A model generated the notes under the pieces. That model did not search any database, was not told the origin of the DNA, and was given only the letters and a program-made list of their open reading frames with translations. From Roseomonas nitratireducens (GTDB lineage Bacteria > Pseudomonadota > Alphaproteobacteria > Acetobacterales > Acetobacteraceae), in the NCBI RefSeq assembly GCF_017813355.1, contig NZ_JAGIYZ010000006.1:86001-150000 (forward strand): DNA of 64,000 bases, in the 5' to 3' direction. Both the position numbers and the translations under genes were made by a program. Positions within the stretch are counted from its first letter, which is position 1. Each line of letters begins with the position of its first letter. This document shows, piece after piece, positions 17,224 to 24,074 of the stretch.

Positions 17224-18252
17224 ATGAGCAATCTCGGCACCCGCATCGCGGGTGTGGCCGCCGCGGCGGTCATGGCTTTCGCAGGGCAGGCGGTCGCGCA
17301 GTCGGCGCCCGATACGGTCGCGGCCATCCGCGCCCGCGGCACGCTGGTCTGCGGCGTCGCGATCAACTCGGCCGGTTTCGCGCTGCCTGACAGCCGCGGC
17401 GAGTTCCGCGGCCTGGACGTCGACACCTGCCGCGCCGTCGCCGCCGCCATCCTGGGCGACGCGACGAAGGTGCGCTTCGTGCCGAACACTTCGGTGCAGC
17501 GCTTCCCGATGCTGCAGTCGGGCGAACTCGACATCCTGGTGCGCAACACGACCTGGACGCTCGGGCGTGAATCCTCGCTCGGCCTCGCCTTCGCCGGCAT
17601 CAACTTCTACGACGGCCAGGGCTTCATGGTGCGCCGCAACGCGAACGTGACCTCGGCCCGCCAGCTCGACGGCGCGACGGTCTGCGTGCAGCCCGGCACC
17701 ACCACGGAACTCAACCTCGCCGACTATTTCCGCACCAACCGGATGCGCTTCACGCCGGTGGTGATCGAGAGCGTCGAGGAAATCCGCACGGCCTTCGTCT
17801 CCGGCCGCTGCGACGCCTACACCAACGACGCCTCCTCGCTCGCCTCCTTCCGCGCGACGCAGCAGGACCCGAATTCCTTCGTGCTGCTGCCCGAGATCAT
17901 CTCCAAGGAGCCGCTCGGCCCCGTCGTGCGCAAGGGCGACTGGCGCTACTTCGACATCGTGCGCTGGAGCCTGTACGCGCAGATCGCCGCCGAGGAACTC
18001 GGCGTGACCAGCGCCAATGTCGAGGAGATGCAGCGCACCAGCACGAACCCGGACATCCAGCGCCTGCTGGGCCGCACGGGCGACCTCGGGCGCTCCATGG
18101 GCCTGGACAACGACTGGGCGGTGCGGATCATCCGCCAGGTCGGCAACTACGGCGAGATGTACGAGCGCAACATCACCCCGATCGGCATTCCGCGCGGCGT
18201 GAACAACCTGTGGAACAATGGCGGCCTGCACTACGCGCCGCCGATCCGCTGA
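17224..18252 (+). CDS. Amino-acid ABC transporter substrate-binding protein (AapJ-like), orphan
   Basis: A 342-residue periplasmic binding protein. It has a signal peptide ending AGQAVAQ, then TLVCGVAINSAGFALPDSRGE and GLDVDTCRAVAAAILGD, which is the AapJ/BztA (general L-amino-acid) pattern. It ends with the characteristic VGNYGEMYERN and GLHYAPPIR. No aapQMP permease genes follow, and a hairpin terminator closes the gene at once. A GGGAGACAGGG ribosome site precedes the ATG. A paralogue with the same ending lies at 31088 on the other strand. Confidence 0.93.
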   Translation: MSNLGTRIAGVAAAAVMAFAGQAVAQSAPDTVAAIRARGTLVCGVAINSAGFALPDSRGEFRGLDVDTCRAVAAAILGDATKVRFVPNTSVQRFPMLQSGELDILVRNTTWTLGRESSLGLAFAGINFYDGQGFMVRRNANVTSARQLDGATVCVQPGTTTELNLADYFRTNRMRFTPVVIESVEEIRTAFVSGRCDAYTNDASSLASFRATQQDPNSFVLLPEIISKEPLGPVVRKGDWRYFDIVRWSLYAQIAAEELGVTSANVEEMQRTSTNPDIQRLLGRTGDLGRSMGLDNDWAVRIIRQVGNYGEMYERNITPIGIPRGVNNLWNNGGLHYAPPIR

Positions 18253-18280
18253 CGCGCGGGCGACCTTCGCGGCCTGGGGC

Positions 18281-18305
18281 AGGGGGCGGCAACGCCCCCT
18301 TCTTC
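18281..18305 (+). terminator. Intrinsic terminator of the AapJ-like gene
   Basis: A perfect 8-bp stem AGGGGGCG/CGCCCCCT with a GCAA tetraloop, followed by TCTTC, 28 bases after the stop codon. Confidence 0.75.
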
Positions 18306-18324
18306 ATGTCCGGGGGACGGAGGC

Positions 18325-18358
18325 CAAAGAAAAAGGGCGGCAGGATGACCTGCCGCCC
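18325..18358 (-). terminator. Intrinsic terminator of rpoH
   Basis: On the minus strand a perfect 10-bp stem (GGGCGGCAGG with CCTGCCGCCC, loop TCAT) is followed by TTTTTCTTT. It lies 28 bases downstream of the rpoH stop and is a textbook Rho-independent terminator. Confidence 0.9.
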
Positions 18359-18386
18359 GTTTCCGTGAGCCGAAGCTGGACCGGGT

Positions 18387-19271
18387 TCAGCCGACGCTGA
18401 GGCGCCGTTCCGTCACCTGCTGCTTCATCGACTTCTGCAGCTTCTCGAAGGCGCGCACCTCGATCTGGCGGACGCGCTCGCGGCTGATCCCGTATTGCTG
18501 GGACAGTTCCTCGAGCGTCGTCGGCTCCTCCTTCAGGCGGCGTTCGATCAGGATGTGGCGCTCGCGCTCGTTCAGCGTCTTGAGCGCGCCGTTCAGCAGG
18601 TCGCGGCGGTTGGACATGTCCTCCCGCTCGGCGAGCGCCGATTCCTGGCTTTCGGTGTCATCGACCAGCCAGTCCTGCCACTCGCCCTCGCTGTCCGCGC
18701 GCACGGGCGCGTTCAGGCTGTTGTCGGGGCTGGCGAGCCGGCGGTTCATGTTGATGACGTCCTGCTCGGGCACCTGCAGGACATGGGCGATCTTCGCCAC
18801 CTGCTCGTCCTTCAGGTCGCCTTCCTCGAGCGCGGACATCTGCGCCTTCAGCCGGCGCAGGTTGAAGAACAGCTTCTTCTGCGCGGCCGTGGTGCCCATC
18901 TTCACGAGCGACCAGGAGTGCAGGATGTATTCCTGGATCGCGGCGCGGATCCACCACATGGCGTACGTCGCCAGGCGGAAGCCGCGCTCCGGGTCGAAGC
19001 GCTTGACCGCCTGCATCATCCCGACATTGCCTTCGGAGATCAGCTCGCCCACCGGCAGGCCGTAGCCGCGGTAGCCCATGGCGATCTTCGCGACGAGGCG
19101 CAGATGGGATGTCACGAGCTTGTGTGCGGCTCGTTCGTCCCCATTTTCCTTCCAGCGGCGAGCGAGCGACAGCTCCTCCTCCGGCGAAAGCATCGGGAAC
19201 TTGCGTATATCCTGAAGATAGCGCGAGAGGTTGCCCTCGGTCGCCATCGGGATGGCCATGCTGGAAGCCAT
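18387..19271 (-). CDS. rpoH: RNA polymerase sigma-32 factor (heat shock)
   Basis: A 294-residue alternative sigma factor controlling heat-shock genes. Region 2 contains LRLVAKIAMGYRGYGLPVGELISEG and the core-binding YAMWWIRAAIQEY. The RpoH box QKKLFFNLRRLK is present and distinguishes it from other sigma factors. Region 4 ends with YGISRERVRQIEVRAFEKL. The start MASSMAIP at 19271 is followed by another ATG at 19262, and GCAGGTGAACC just upstream offers a weak ribosome site. It has its own promoter and terminator, so it is monocistronic. Alphaproteobacteria often carry more than one RpoH, and this may be one of several. Confidence 0.96.
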   Translation of the reverse strand: MASSMAIPMATEGNLSRYLQDIRKFPMLSPEEELSLARRWKENGDERAAHKLVTSHLRLVAKIAMGYRGYGLPVGELISEGNVGMMQAVKRFDPERGFRLATYAMWWIRAAIQEYILHSWSLVKMGTTAAQKKLFFNLRRLKAQMSALEEGDLKDEQVAKIAHVLQVPEQDVINMNRRLASPDNSLNAPVRADSEGEWQDWLVDDTESQESALAEREDMSNRRDLLNGALKTLNERERHILIERRLKEEPTTLEELSQQYGISRERVRQIEVRAFEKLQKSMKQQVTERRLSVG

Positions 19272-19445
19272 GGTTCACCTGCCTCCTGGGCCGGGCGGAC
19301 TCCCCGTGACGGCGGGGTCCGCGAGCGGCCAAAAGCCTCGGTTATGTCGCCTTCCTCAGGGCCCTGACCCGGGCCGTCCGCCCCGGTCACGTCGGGGCCG
19401 GCCGGACGGGGCACTTGCTGGCACCCTTCGGAATCCGACACGACT

Positions 19446-19474
19446 TATGTAGCCGCCACCGCGCCGCGGCGCAA
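19446..19474 (-). promoter_or_regulatory. Candidate sigma-70-type promoter of rpoH
   Basis: On the minus strand TTGCGC (19474-19469) and TACATA (19451-19446) are separated by exactly 17 bases. They lie about 175 bases upstream of the rpoH start, leaving a long untranslated leader that could fold for thermal control. The call is by pattern only. Confidence 0.5.
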
Positions 19475-19497
19475 GAAAAACCGACCTCAATAGTCGG
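19473..19497 (-). terminator. Intrinsic terminator of rluD
   Basis: Directly after the rluD stop, the minus strand reads CCGAC-TATTGAG-GTCGG followed by TTTTTCTT. The stem is short (5 bp) but the U tract is good. It abuts the candidate rpoH promoter. Confidence 0.7.
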
Positions 19498-19498
19498 G

Positions 19499-20425
19499 TT
19501 ACGCCCTGTTACCGTCCAGCAACAGGAGCAGCCCTTCCATGTCCGCCGGCAGCGGGCTTTCGAAGTTCAGCGCCTGTCCGGTTACGGGATGGTTGAAGCC
19601 GAGGCTCGCCGCGTGCAGCGCCTGGCGGGGGAAGGCCAGCAGCGCGTCCCGCGCCGCGGCGGGCAGCAGCCGCGCCGCGGCCGGCGTGCGCCGCAGATAG
19701 ACCGGGTCGCCCACCAGCGGGTGGCCGATATGGGCCATGTGGACGCGGATCTGGTGCGTCCGGCCGGTCAGCAGCCGGCATTCGACAAGCGCCGCGGCCG
19801 CGCCCCAGGCGCGCTTCACGGCATAGCGCGTGGTCGCCGCCTTGCCGCCGCGTTCCACGACGGCCATGCGCTTGCGGTCGGCCGGATGCCGCCCGATCGG
19901 GGCCGAAACCTCCCCCGCCAGCGGTTCCGGCAACCCCCAGCAGAGCGCGAGATAGGCCCGGTCGAGATCCCGCGCCGCGAAGGCATCCGACAGCACGCGA
20001 TGGGCGCGTTCGGACTTCGCCACGACCATGACGCCGGAGGTGTCCTTGTCGAGCCGGTGGACGATGCCCGGCCGCATTTCCCCCCCGATGCCCGACAGGT
20101 CATCGCCCGCATGGGCGAGCACGGCGTTGACGAGCGTGCCGTCCGGGTTGCCCGGCGCCGGATGGACCACGAGGCCCGCCGGCTTGTCGAGCACGATGAG
20201 GTCCCGGTCCTCGAACAGGATGGTGAGCGGGATCGCCTGGGCCTGCGGCGTGGCCGCGACGGGCGGGGGAACGAGCAGCGTGTAGCGCGCGCCGGCGCGC
20301 ACCGTCTCGGACGGGTCGGTCAGCGTCGCGCCGTCGCGGAAGGCATGGCCGGCTTCCATCAGCGCCTTGACCCGGGAGCGGGAGAGCGAACCTATGGCGT
20401 CCGCGAGGAAGCGGTCGGCGCGCAT
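19499..20425 (-). CDS. rluD: Ribosomal large subunit pseudouridine synthase, RluD/RluA family
   Basis: A 308-residue pseudouridine synthase. An N-terminal S4 RNA-binding domain (RADRFLADAIGSLSRSRVKALMEAG) leads into the catalytic domain with GIVHRLDKDTSGVMVVAK, which carries the catalytic Asp in the HRLD motif, and later LLTGRTHQIRVHM. This is the RluA/RluD arrangement that modifies 23S rRNA. ATG 20425 is preferred. A TTG at 20497 would add 24 residues resembling the usual pre-S4 stretch but would overlap the divergent DUF6476 gene, so the exact start is uncertain. Confidence 0.92.
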   Translation of the reverse strand: MRADRFLADAIGSLSRSRVKALMEAGHAFRDGATLTDPSETVRAGARYTLLVPPPVAATPQAQAIPLTILFEDRDLIVLDKPAGLVVHPAPGNPDGTLVNAVLAHAGDDLSGIGGEMRPGIVHRLDKDTSGVMVVAKSERAHRVLSDAFAARDLDRAYLALCWGLPEPLAGEVSAPIGRHPADRKRMAVVERGGKAATTRYAVKRAWGAAAALVECRLLTGRTHQIRVHMAHIGHPLVGDPVYLRRTPAAARLLPAAARDALLAFPRQALHAASLGFNHPVTGQALNFESPLPADMEGLLLLLDGNRA

Positions 20426-20483
20426 GCCGGCGGCCTCGGGCGGCGCTACCGCGTCGAGGCGTTCGGGTTCGGGAGAAGATGGC

Positions 20484-20765
20484 GTGGCGGCGCTCAAGGC
20501 TCTGGTTATCGGTATGGGTGTGCTGATCGTGGCGGGCACCGTGACGCTGGTGGTGCTTCTCGTCCAGCGTGCAGGCGCGCCGGCGCGCGGCGGGGCGGTC
20601 GCGGCGGTCACGCTCGGGGAACCGGCGGGGTCGCGGATCGGCGGCATCGCGATGAGCGAGCGCGCGCTCGCGATCTGGGTGACGCGGCCCGAGGGCGGCG
20701 AGCGCGTGATCATGGTCGACCCCGGCAGCGGGCGCCGCATGGGCGAGATCCGGCTGACCGACTGA
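20484..20765 (+). CDS. DUF6476 family small membrane-anchored protein
   Basis: A 93-residue protein starting at GTG 20484 with a GGGAGAAG ribosome site. It has one N-terminal membrane segment (LKALVIGMGVLIVAGTVTLV), then a short soluble domain with AIWVTRPEGGERVIMVDP. Proteins like this occur beside rluD and rpoH in alphaproteobacteria, and their function is unknown. It is divergent from rluD with starts only 58 bases apart. Confidence 0.82.
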   Translation: MAALKALVIGMGVLIVAGTVTLVVLLVQRAGAPARGGAVAAVTLGEPAGSRIGGIAMSERALAIWVTRPEGGERVIMVDPGSGRRMGEIRLTD

Positions 20766-20771
20766 GTTGCC

Positions 20772-20954
20772 ATGGCGCACCGCAAGCCGAACCTGCCGGA
20801 GAAGACCTGCGCCGCCTGCGCGCGCCCCTTCGCCTGGCGGAAGAAATGGGCGCGGGTGTGGGAGGAGGTGCGCTTCTGCTCCGACGCCTGCCGCGACGGC
20901 CGTCGCGCGGCGGCGCGGGCGGGCGGCGGGGCGGGGCGCAAGAAGGGCGCTTGA
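20772..20954 (+). CDS. DUF2256 domain protein
   Basis: A 60-residue basic protein with a small zinc-finger-like pattern: [16 protein letters not shown], then [12 protein letters not shown]. The two CxxC-type pairs and the spacing are those of DUF2256, which is of unknown function. It lies 6 bases after the DUF6476 gene and is probably in its transcript. Confidence 0.88.
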   Translation: MAHRKPNLPEKTCAACARPFAWRKKWARVWEEVRFCSDACRDGRRAAARAGGGAGRKKGA

Positions 20955-20995
20955 TCGGACGCGGCGCCGGGTCTAGAAGCGCGCCTCCGGCCAGG

Positions 20996-21071
20996 GTCCC
21001 ATTCGTCTAGAGGCCTAGGACACCGCCCTCTCACGGCGGCAACAGGGGTTCGAATCCCCTATGGGACGCCA
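20996..21071 (+). tRNA. tRNA-Glu (CTC)
   Basis: A complete cloverleaf of 76 bases including an encoded CCA. The acceptor stem is GTCCCAT/ATGGGAC, the anticodon stem CCGCC/GGCGG has the loop CTCTCAC giving anticodon CTC at 21030-21032, and the T arm GGGGTTCGAATCCCC is perfect. A gene-poor stretch with altered composition follows directly, as often seen at tRNA-linked insertion sites. Confidence 0.97.
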
Positions 21072-21906
21072 TCCAGCCCGCCCAGCGCATTGATTTTCGT
21101 GCGGTTCGCATGGAGTCGGTTGGTACGGCACCCAACCTTACCCCCATGACCGAGCGGGCCAGGGCTGCATTCCGCCAGACGTATGTGTTCTGTCGACGCG
21201 GGGCACTGGCACTCGCCGGGCCTGTCCATGGACGCGGCTTCCCGTCTCGCCCGCCCCTCGCGCATCGTCCACCAACGCTACCACCGGCTGCTCGCGACAT
21301 CGGGAAAAGCGAAGTCGGCTTGCGATGTCCGTCACGCGACAGCGCGCGCCGTCCGTCGTCGCGTGCCGCCGCCGCCGAACCCGGTCAGCGGCAGCGGCTC
21401 GATCGGGAGTCGCGTCGCGAGTGGTACGCGCGCCATCCATTCGTCGGACGGGAGTGCTACGCGCGGCGATCCATCGAGAACGAATACCCGTTTCACGGTG
21501 ATGGCGGTGCACAAGGCTCCGCTCGATGCGGCCGTTTCCGCCACGCCCGGCGTTTCTTGCCGGCAGGCGAGCGCCTTCGGCCTAGTCCCCCCGGCAGGAA
21601 GTGCCGGTCGACTGGTTGTTCTCGGACTTCATCTGTTGTCCGGACCGCGTGCTCGGCTTGGTGCGGCGCGCAACTTCGTCCGCAGGCTGAAATTCCAGAG
21701 CGAGACCGATCACGCCACGGCCACGAAATTCGACGCGATTTCAGGAGCTTGCCTGTTTCACGGCTACCAAAACAGACAAAATCCTACCTTCTCACTCCTC
21801 CACTGATCGCGCTGTGGCACAGCGGCTGCAATGCCCCTTTACAGATGATGGATGCCGCTTCGGAAGCGAGCGGAACCAAGCATCTTGTAAGATACGCGCG
21901 ACGGAG
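21072..21906. other. Gene-poor stretch downstream of tRNA-Glu
   Basis: About 830 bases in which no reading frame resembles a known protein on either strand. The available frames are arginine- and serine-rich, as expected for non-coding GC-rich DNA. Composition becomes more AT-rich after about 21700. I see no integrase remnant and no second copy of the tRNA 3' end within the window. Confidence 0.5.
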
Positions 21907-22101
21907 ATGAAGATGTTCATTCTCGGAACAGCCGCTTGGACGATTTTTTCTATGCTGTCAACTTGGCTTGTATTGCGATGCCTTGGTAATTTTCTCGCAT
22001 GGTACGCAGATTTTCTCGATCGCCGGGCTGGCATTGAGCCGTATTCGGAATATCTGGCGAGGATTGAGCTGCCCTTCCAAGCCCTCACATCAAAGACCTG
22101 A
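21907..22101 (+). CDS. Possible small membrane protein, unknown
   Basis: A 64-residue reading frame starting MKMFILGTAAWTIFSMLSTW, with a CGGAGA stretch just upstream. The first 35 residues are hydrophobic and the rest is a charged tail ending in LPFQALTSKT. Codon use is AT-richer than neighbours. No family is recognised. It could be a real accessory membrane peptide or a chance frame. Confidence 0.35.
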   Translation: MKMFILGTAAWTIFSMLSTWLVLRCLGNFLAWYADFLDRRAGIEPYSEYLARIELPFQALTSKT

Positions 22102-22134
22102 CGGCGCAGGTCGGTTCCTCAGCCATACCGGCGC

Positions 22135-22184
22135 GCATGTGGGGCAGCCTCCACGCCAGCCCGTTCTAGGCGTGCCCCACATGC
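22135..22184. repeat. 12-bp inverted repeat, arms 26 bp apart
   Basis: GCATGTGGGGCA (22135-22146) and its exact complement TGCCCCACATGC (22173-22184) flank a 26-bp spacer. It could form a stem-loop after the small membrane gene, or be the trace of a mobile-element end. No U tract follows. Confidence 0.6.
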
Positions 22185-22298
22185 CCCACCGCTTGCGAGA
22201 CAGCCCGGGGGCCGGACGGCGCGCTCGGGCACAACAACCAACGGCTGCCCGCCGCCTTTCACCACCAGGACAGTGCCTCTGCGGACATCGTCCGACGC

Positions 22299-22313
22299 TG
22301 ACATATTTTGTCA
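22299..22313. promoter_or_regulatory. CusR/CopR-like box upstream of the RND efflux operon
   Basis: TGACA-TATTT-TGTCA, an inverted repeat resembling the TGACA..TGTCA half-sites of copper-responsive CusR/PcoR boxes (E. coli spacing is 4; here it is 5). It lies 61 bases before the adaptor start. The same sequence with one arm change, including the following TGC, occurs at 29688-29702 before the DUF305 gene. Confidence 0.6.
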
Positions 22314-22328
22314 TGCATCCGCGGGGCA

Positions 22329-22346
22329 CCGTCGCACATGCGACGG
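22329..22346. promoter_or_regulatory. 18-bp near-perfect palindrome before the efflux operon
   Basis: CCGTCGCA-CA-TGCGACGG, 8-bp perfect arms, 28 bases upstream of the adaptor ATG. It may be a second operator or a leader hairpin close to the ribosome site. Confidence 0.45.
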
Positions 22347-22373
22347 CAAGGAGTAGGCGTCCAGGAGCCCTCC

Positions 22374-24071
22374 ATGCCCTATCGCCCAGTGCCGAGTCCT
22401 CTGCACGCCGTCCTTCGGCATGCCGTTCTCGCCCTGCTCGCCGTGGTCCTTTGCCTCCGTCCCGCCGCCGCCCACGAAGGGCACGACCACGGCGCGGTGC
22501 CCGAGCCGGTGGCGACCGCCCTGCCGCGCGCCGAGGCCCATAGCGACCTGTTCGAGATCGTCGCCATCCTGCAGCCGGGCGGCGCCCTGACCCTCACCCT
22601 CGACCGCTACGCCGACAACAGCCCCCTGGATGGCTCCGTGACCCTCACCCTGGATGGCCAGGAGGTGGCGGCCGAGCGCCAGGGCATCGGGCTCTTCGTG
22701 GCGCGGCATCCGCTGCTGGAACGGCCGGGGCGGCTCGACCTGGTCTTCACGGTGACCGCCGGCGAGGAGATGGACCTGCTGACCGCGACATTGGAGGTGC
22801 CGGCCCCGCCGGCGGCGTCCGGCACGATGGTCGAGGCCCTGGCTCTGCTGCGGAACGGCGCCGTCCAGATCGGCATCGGGCTCGGCCTTCTCCTGCTCGG
22901 CCTGCTGCTTGGGCGCGCCTCTGTCCGCCGCCCGCTGCCGCCGATGGTCGAGGAGACACCCGCCATCCGCCCGGTGGAGGCCCTGCCGGCCGACACGCGG
23001 CGCGCCGCCGCGGCGTTGTTCGTCGCGCTCGTCGCCGCCGGGCCGGCCGCCGGCCAGCAGGCGCTGGTCACGGGGGAAGCCCCGCGCCGCCTGCAGGACG
23101 GCGCGATCTTCGTTCCGAAGCCCTCGCAGCGTCTCCTCGGCGTGCGCACGCAACTGACGGAAAGCGGCGAGGCATCCGCCGCGCTGCGCATGATCGGGAC
23201 GCTGGTGCCCGACCCGAACGCCTCGGGCCGCGTCCAGGCCAGCCAGAACGGGCGGCTCGAGCCGGGCGATGCCGGCTTCCCGACGCTCGGCCAGCGGGTC
23301 GAGCGTGGGCAGGTGCTCGCCTATGTCACGCCGACCTACAGCGCCGCCGAGCGCGGCAGCCTCATCCAGAACGCCGCGGAACTGGATGCGCAGATCACCA
23401 TCCTCGAAGCCCGCGTGCGCCGGCTGACATCGCTGCGCGGCACGGTGGCCGAACGCGAGATCGTCGACGCCCAGGCCGAACTCGCGGGTGCGCGGCAGCG
23501 GCGCACCGCGATCCAGCCCGCGCTGTCGGGGCGCGAGCCTCTGGTTGCGCCCGTCTCCGGCATCGTCTCGACCGTGCGCGGCGCCGTCGGGCAGTTGGTC
23601 GATAGCGCCACCACCGTCGTCGAGATCGTGGATCCCGGCCGGCTCTGGGTGGAAGCACTCGCCTTCGACCGCGCGGCGCTGGAACGCGTCACCGGCGCCA
23701 ATGCCACCCTGCCCGATGGCCGCGTGCTGGACCTGGTCTTCATGGGGCGGGGGCTGACGGTGCGGCAGCAGGCGGTGCCGGTGAACTTCCGGGTGAACGA
23801 CCCGCCGCCGGACGCGCCGATCGGCATCTCGGTCCTCGTCACGCTGCGCACGGCGCGCGCGGTGCAAGGCATCGTGCTGCCGGCCGACGCGGTGGTGCGC
23901 AGCGCAGAGGGCCCGCCCGTGGTCTTCGAGCATGCGACCGCCGAACGGTTCATTCCCCGCCAGGTCCGCGTGCAGCCGCTGGACGGCACGCGCGTGGTGG
24001 TGACCGCCGGTCTCGACGCCGGGCAGCGTGTCGTGGTGCAGGGCGCCGCACTCATCGCCCAGGTGCGCTGA
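22374..24071 (+). CDS. RND efflux periplasmic adaptor (CusB/CzcB type) with extended N-terminal domain
   Basis: A 565-residue membrane-fusion protein linking an RND pump to an outer-membrane channel for metal export. Residues 1-33 form a signal-like segment followed by the metal-binding motif HEGHDHG. Residues 50-145 form a beta-rich domain. Residues 164-181 are a membrane segment (VQIGIGLGLLLLGLLLGR) and 210-228 another hydrophobic signal-like stretch ending AAGQQ. The standard adaptor core begins near 240 (AIFVPKPSQRLLGVRT), with a coiled coil near 335-385, a lipoyl-type PLVAPVSGIVSTVRGAVGQ and C-terminal barrel segments. The ATG at 22374 was chosen because a signal peptide starts there. 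It lies 3 bases before the pump gene. The N-terminal extension looks like a fusion. Confidence 0.9.
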   Translation: MPYRPVPSPLHAVLRHAVLALLAVVLCLRPAAAHEGHDHGAVPEPVATALPRAEAHSDLFEIVAILQPGGALTLTLDRYADNSPLDGSVTLTLDGQEVAAERQGIGLFVARHPLLERPGRLDLVFTVTAGEEMDLLTATLEVPAPPAASGTMVEALALLRNGAVQIGIGLGLLLLGLLLGRASVRRPLPPMVEETPAIRPVEALPADTRRAAAALFVALVAAGPAAGQQALVTGEAPRRLQDGAIFVPKPSQRLLGVRTQLTESGEASAALRMIGTLVPDPNASGRVQASQNGRLEPGDAGFPTLGQRVERGQVLAYVTPTYSAAERGSLIQNAAELDAQITILEARVRRLTSLRGTVAEREIVDAQAELAGARQRRTAIQPALSGREPLVAPVSGIVSTVRGAVGQLVDSATTVVEIVDPGRLWVEALAFDRAALERVTGANATLPDGRVLDLVFMGRGLTVRQQAVPVNFRVNDPPPDAPIGISVLVTLRTARAVQGIVLPADAVVRSAEGPPVVFEHATAERFIPRQVRVQPLDGTRVVVTAGLDAGQRVVVQGAALIAQVR

Positions 24072-24074
24072 GCG

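Noticed and set aside
20426..20497. TTG at 20497 as the rluD start
   Set aside because: It gives a plausible extension but overlaps the start of the divergent DUF6476 gene and lacks a ribosome site. Kept only as an alternative.
22119..22304. A 61-codon minus-strand frame with VLVVKGGGQPLVVV
   Set aside because: Faintly like small DUF2158-type proteins but without the conserved residues, and it spans the inverted repeat and the regulatory box. Too weak to call.
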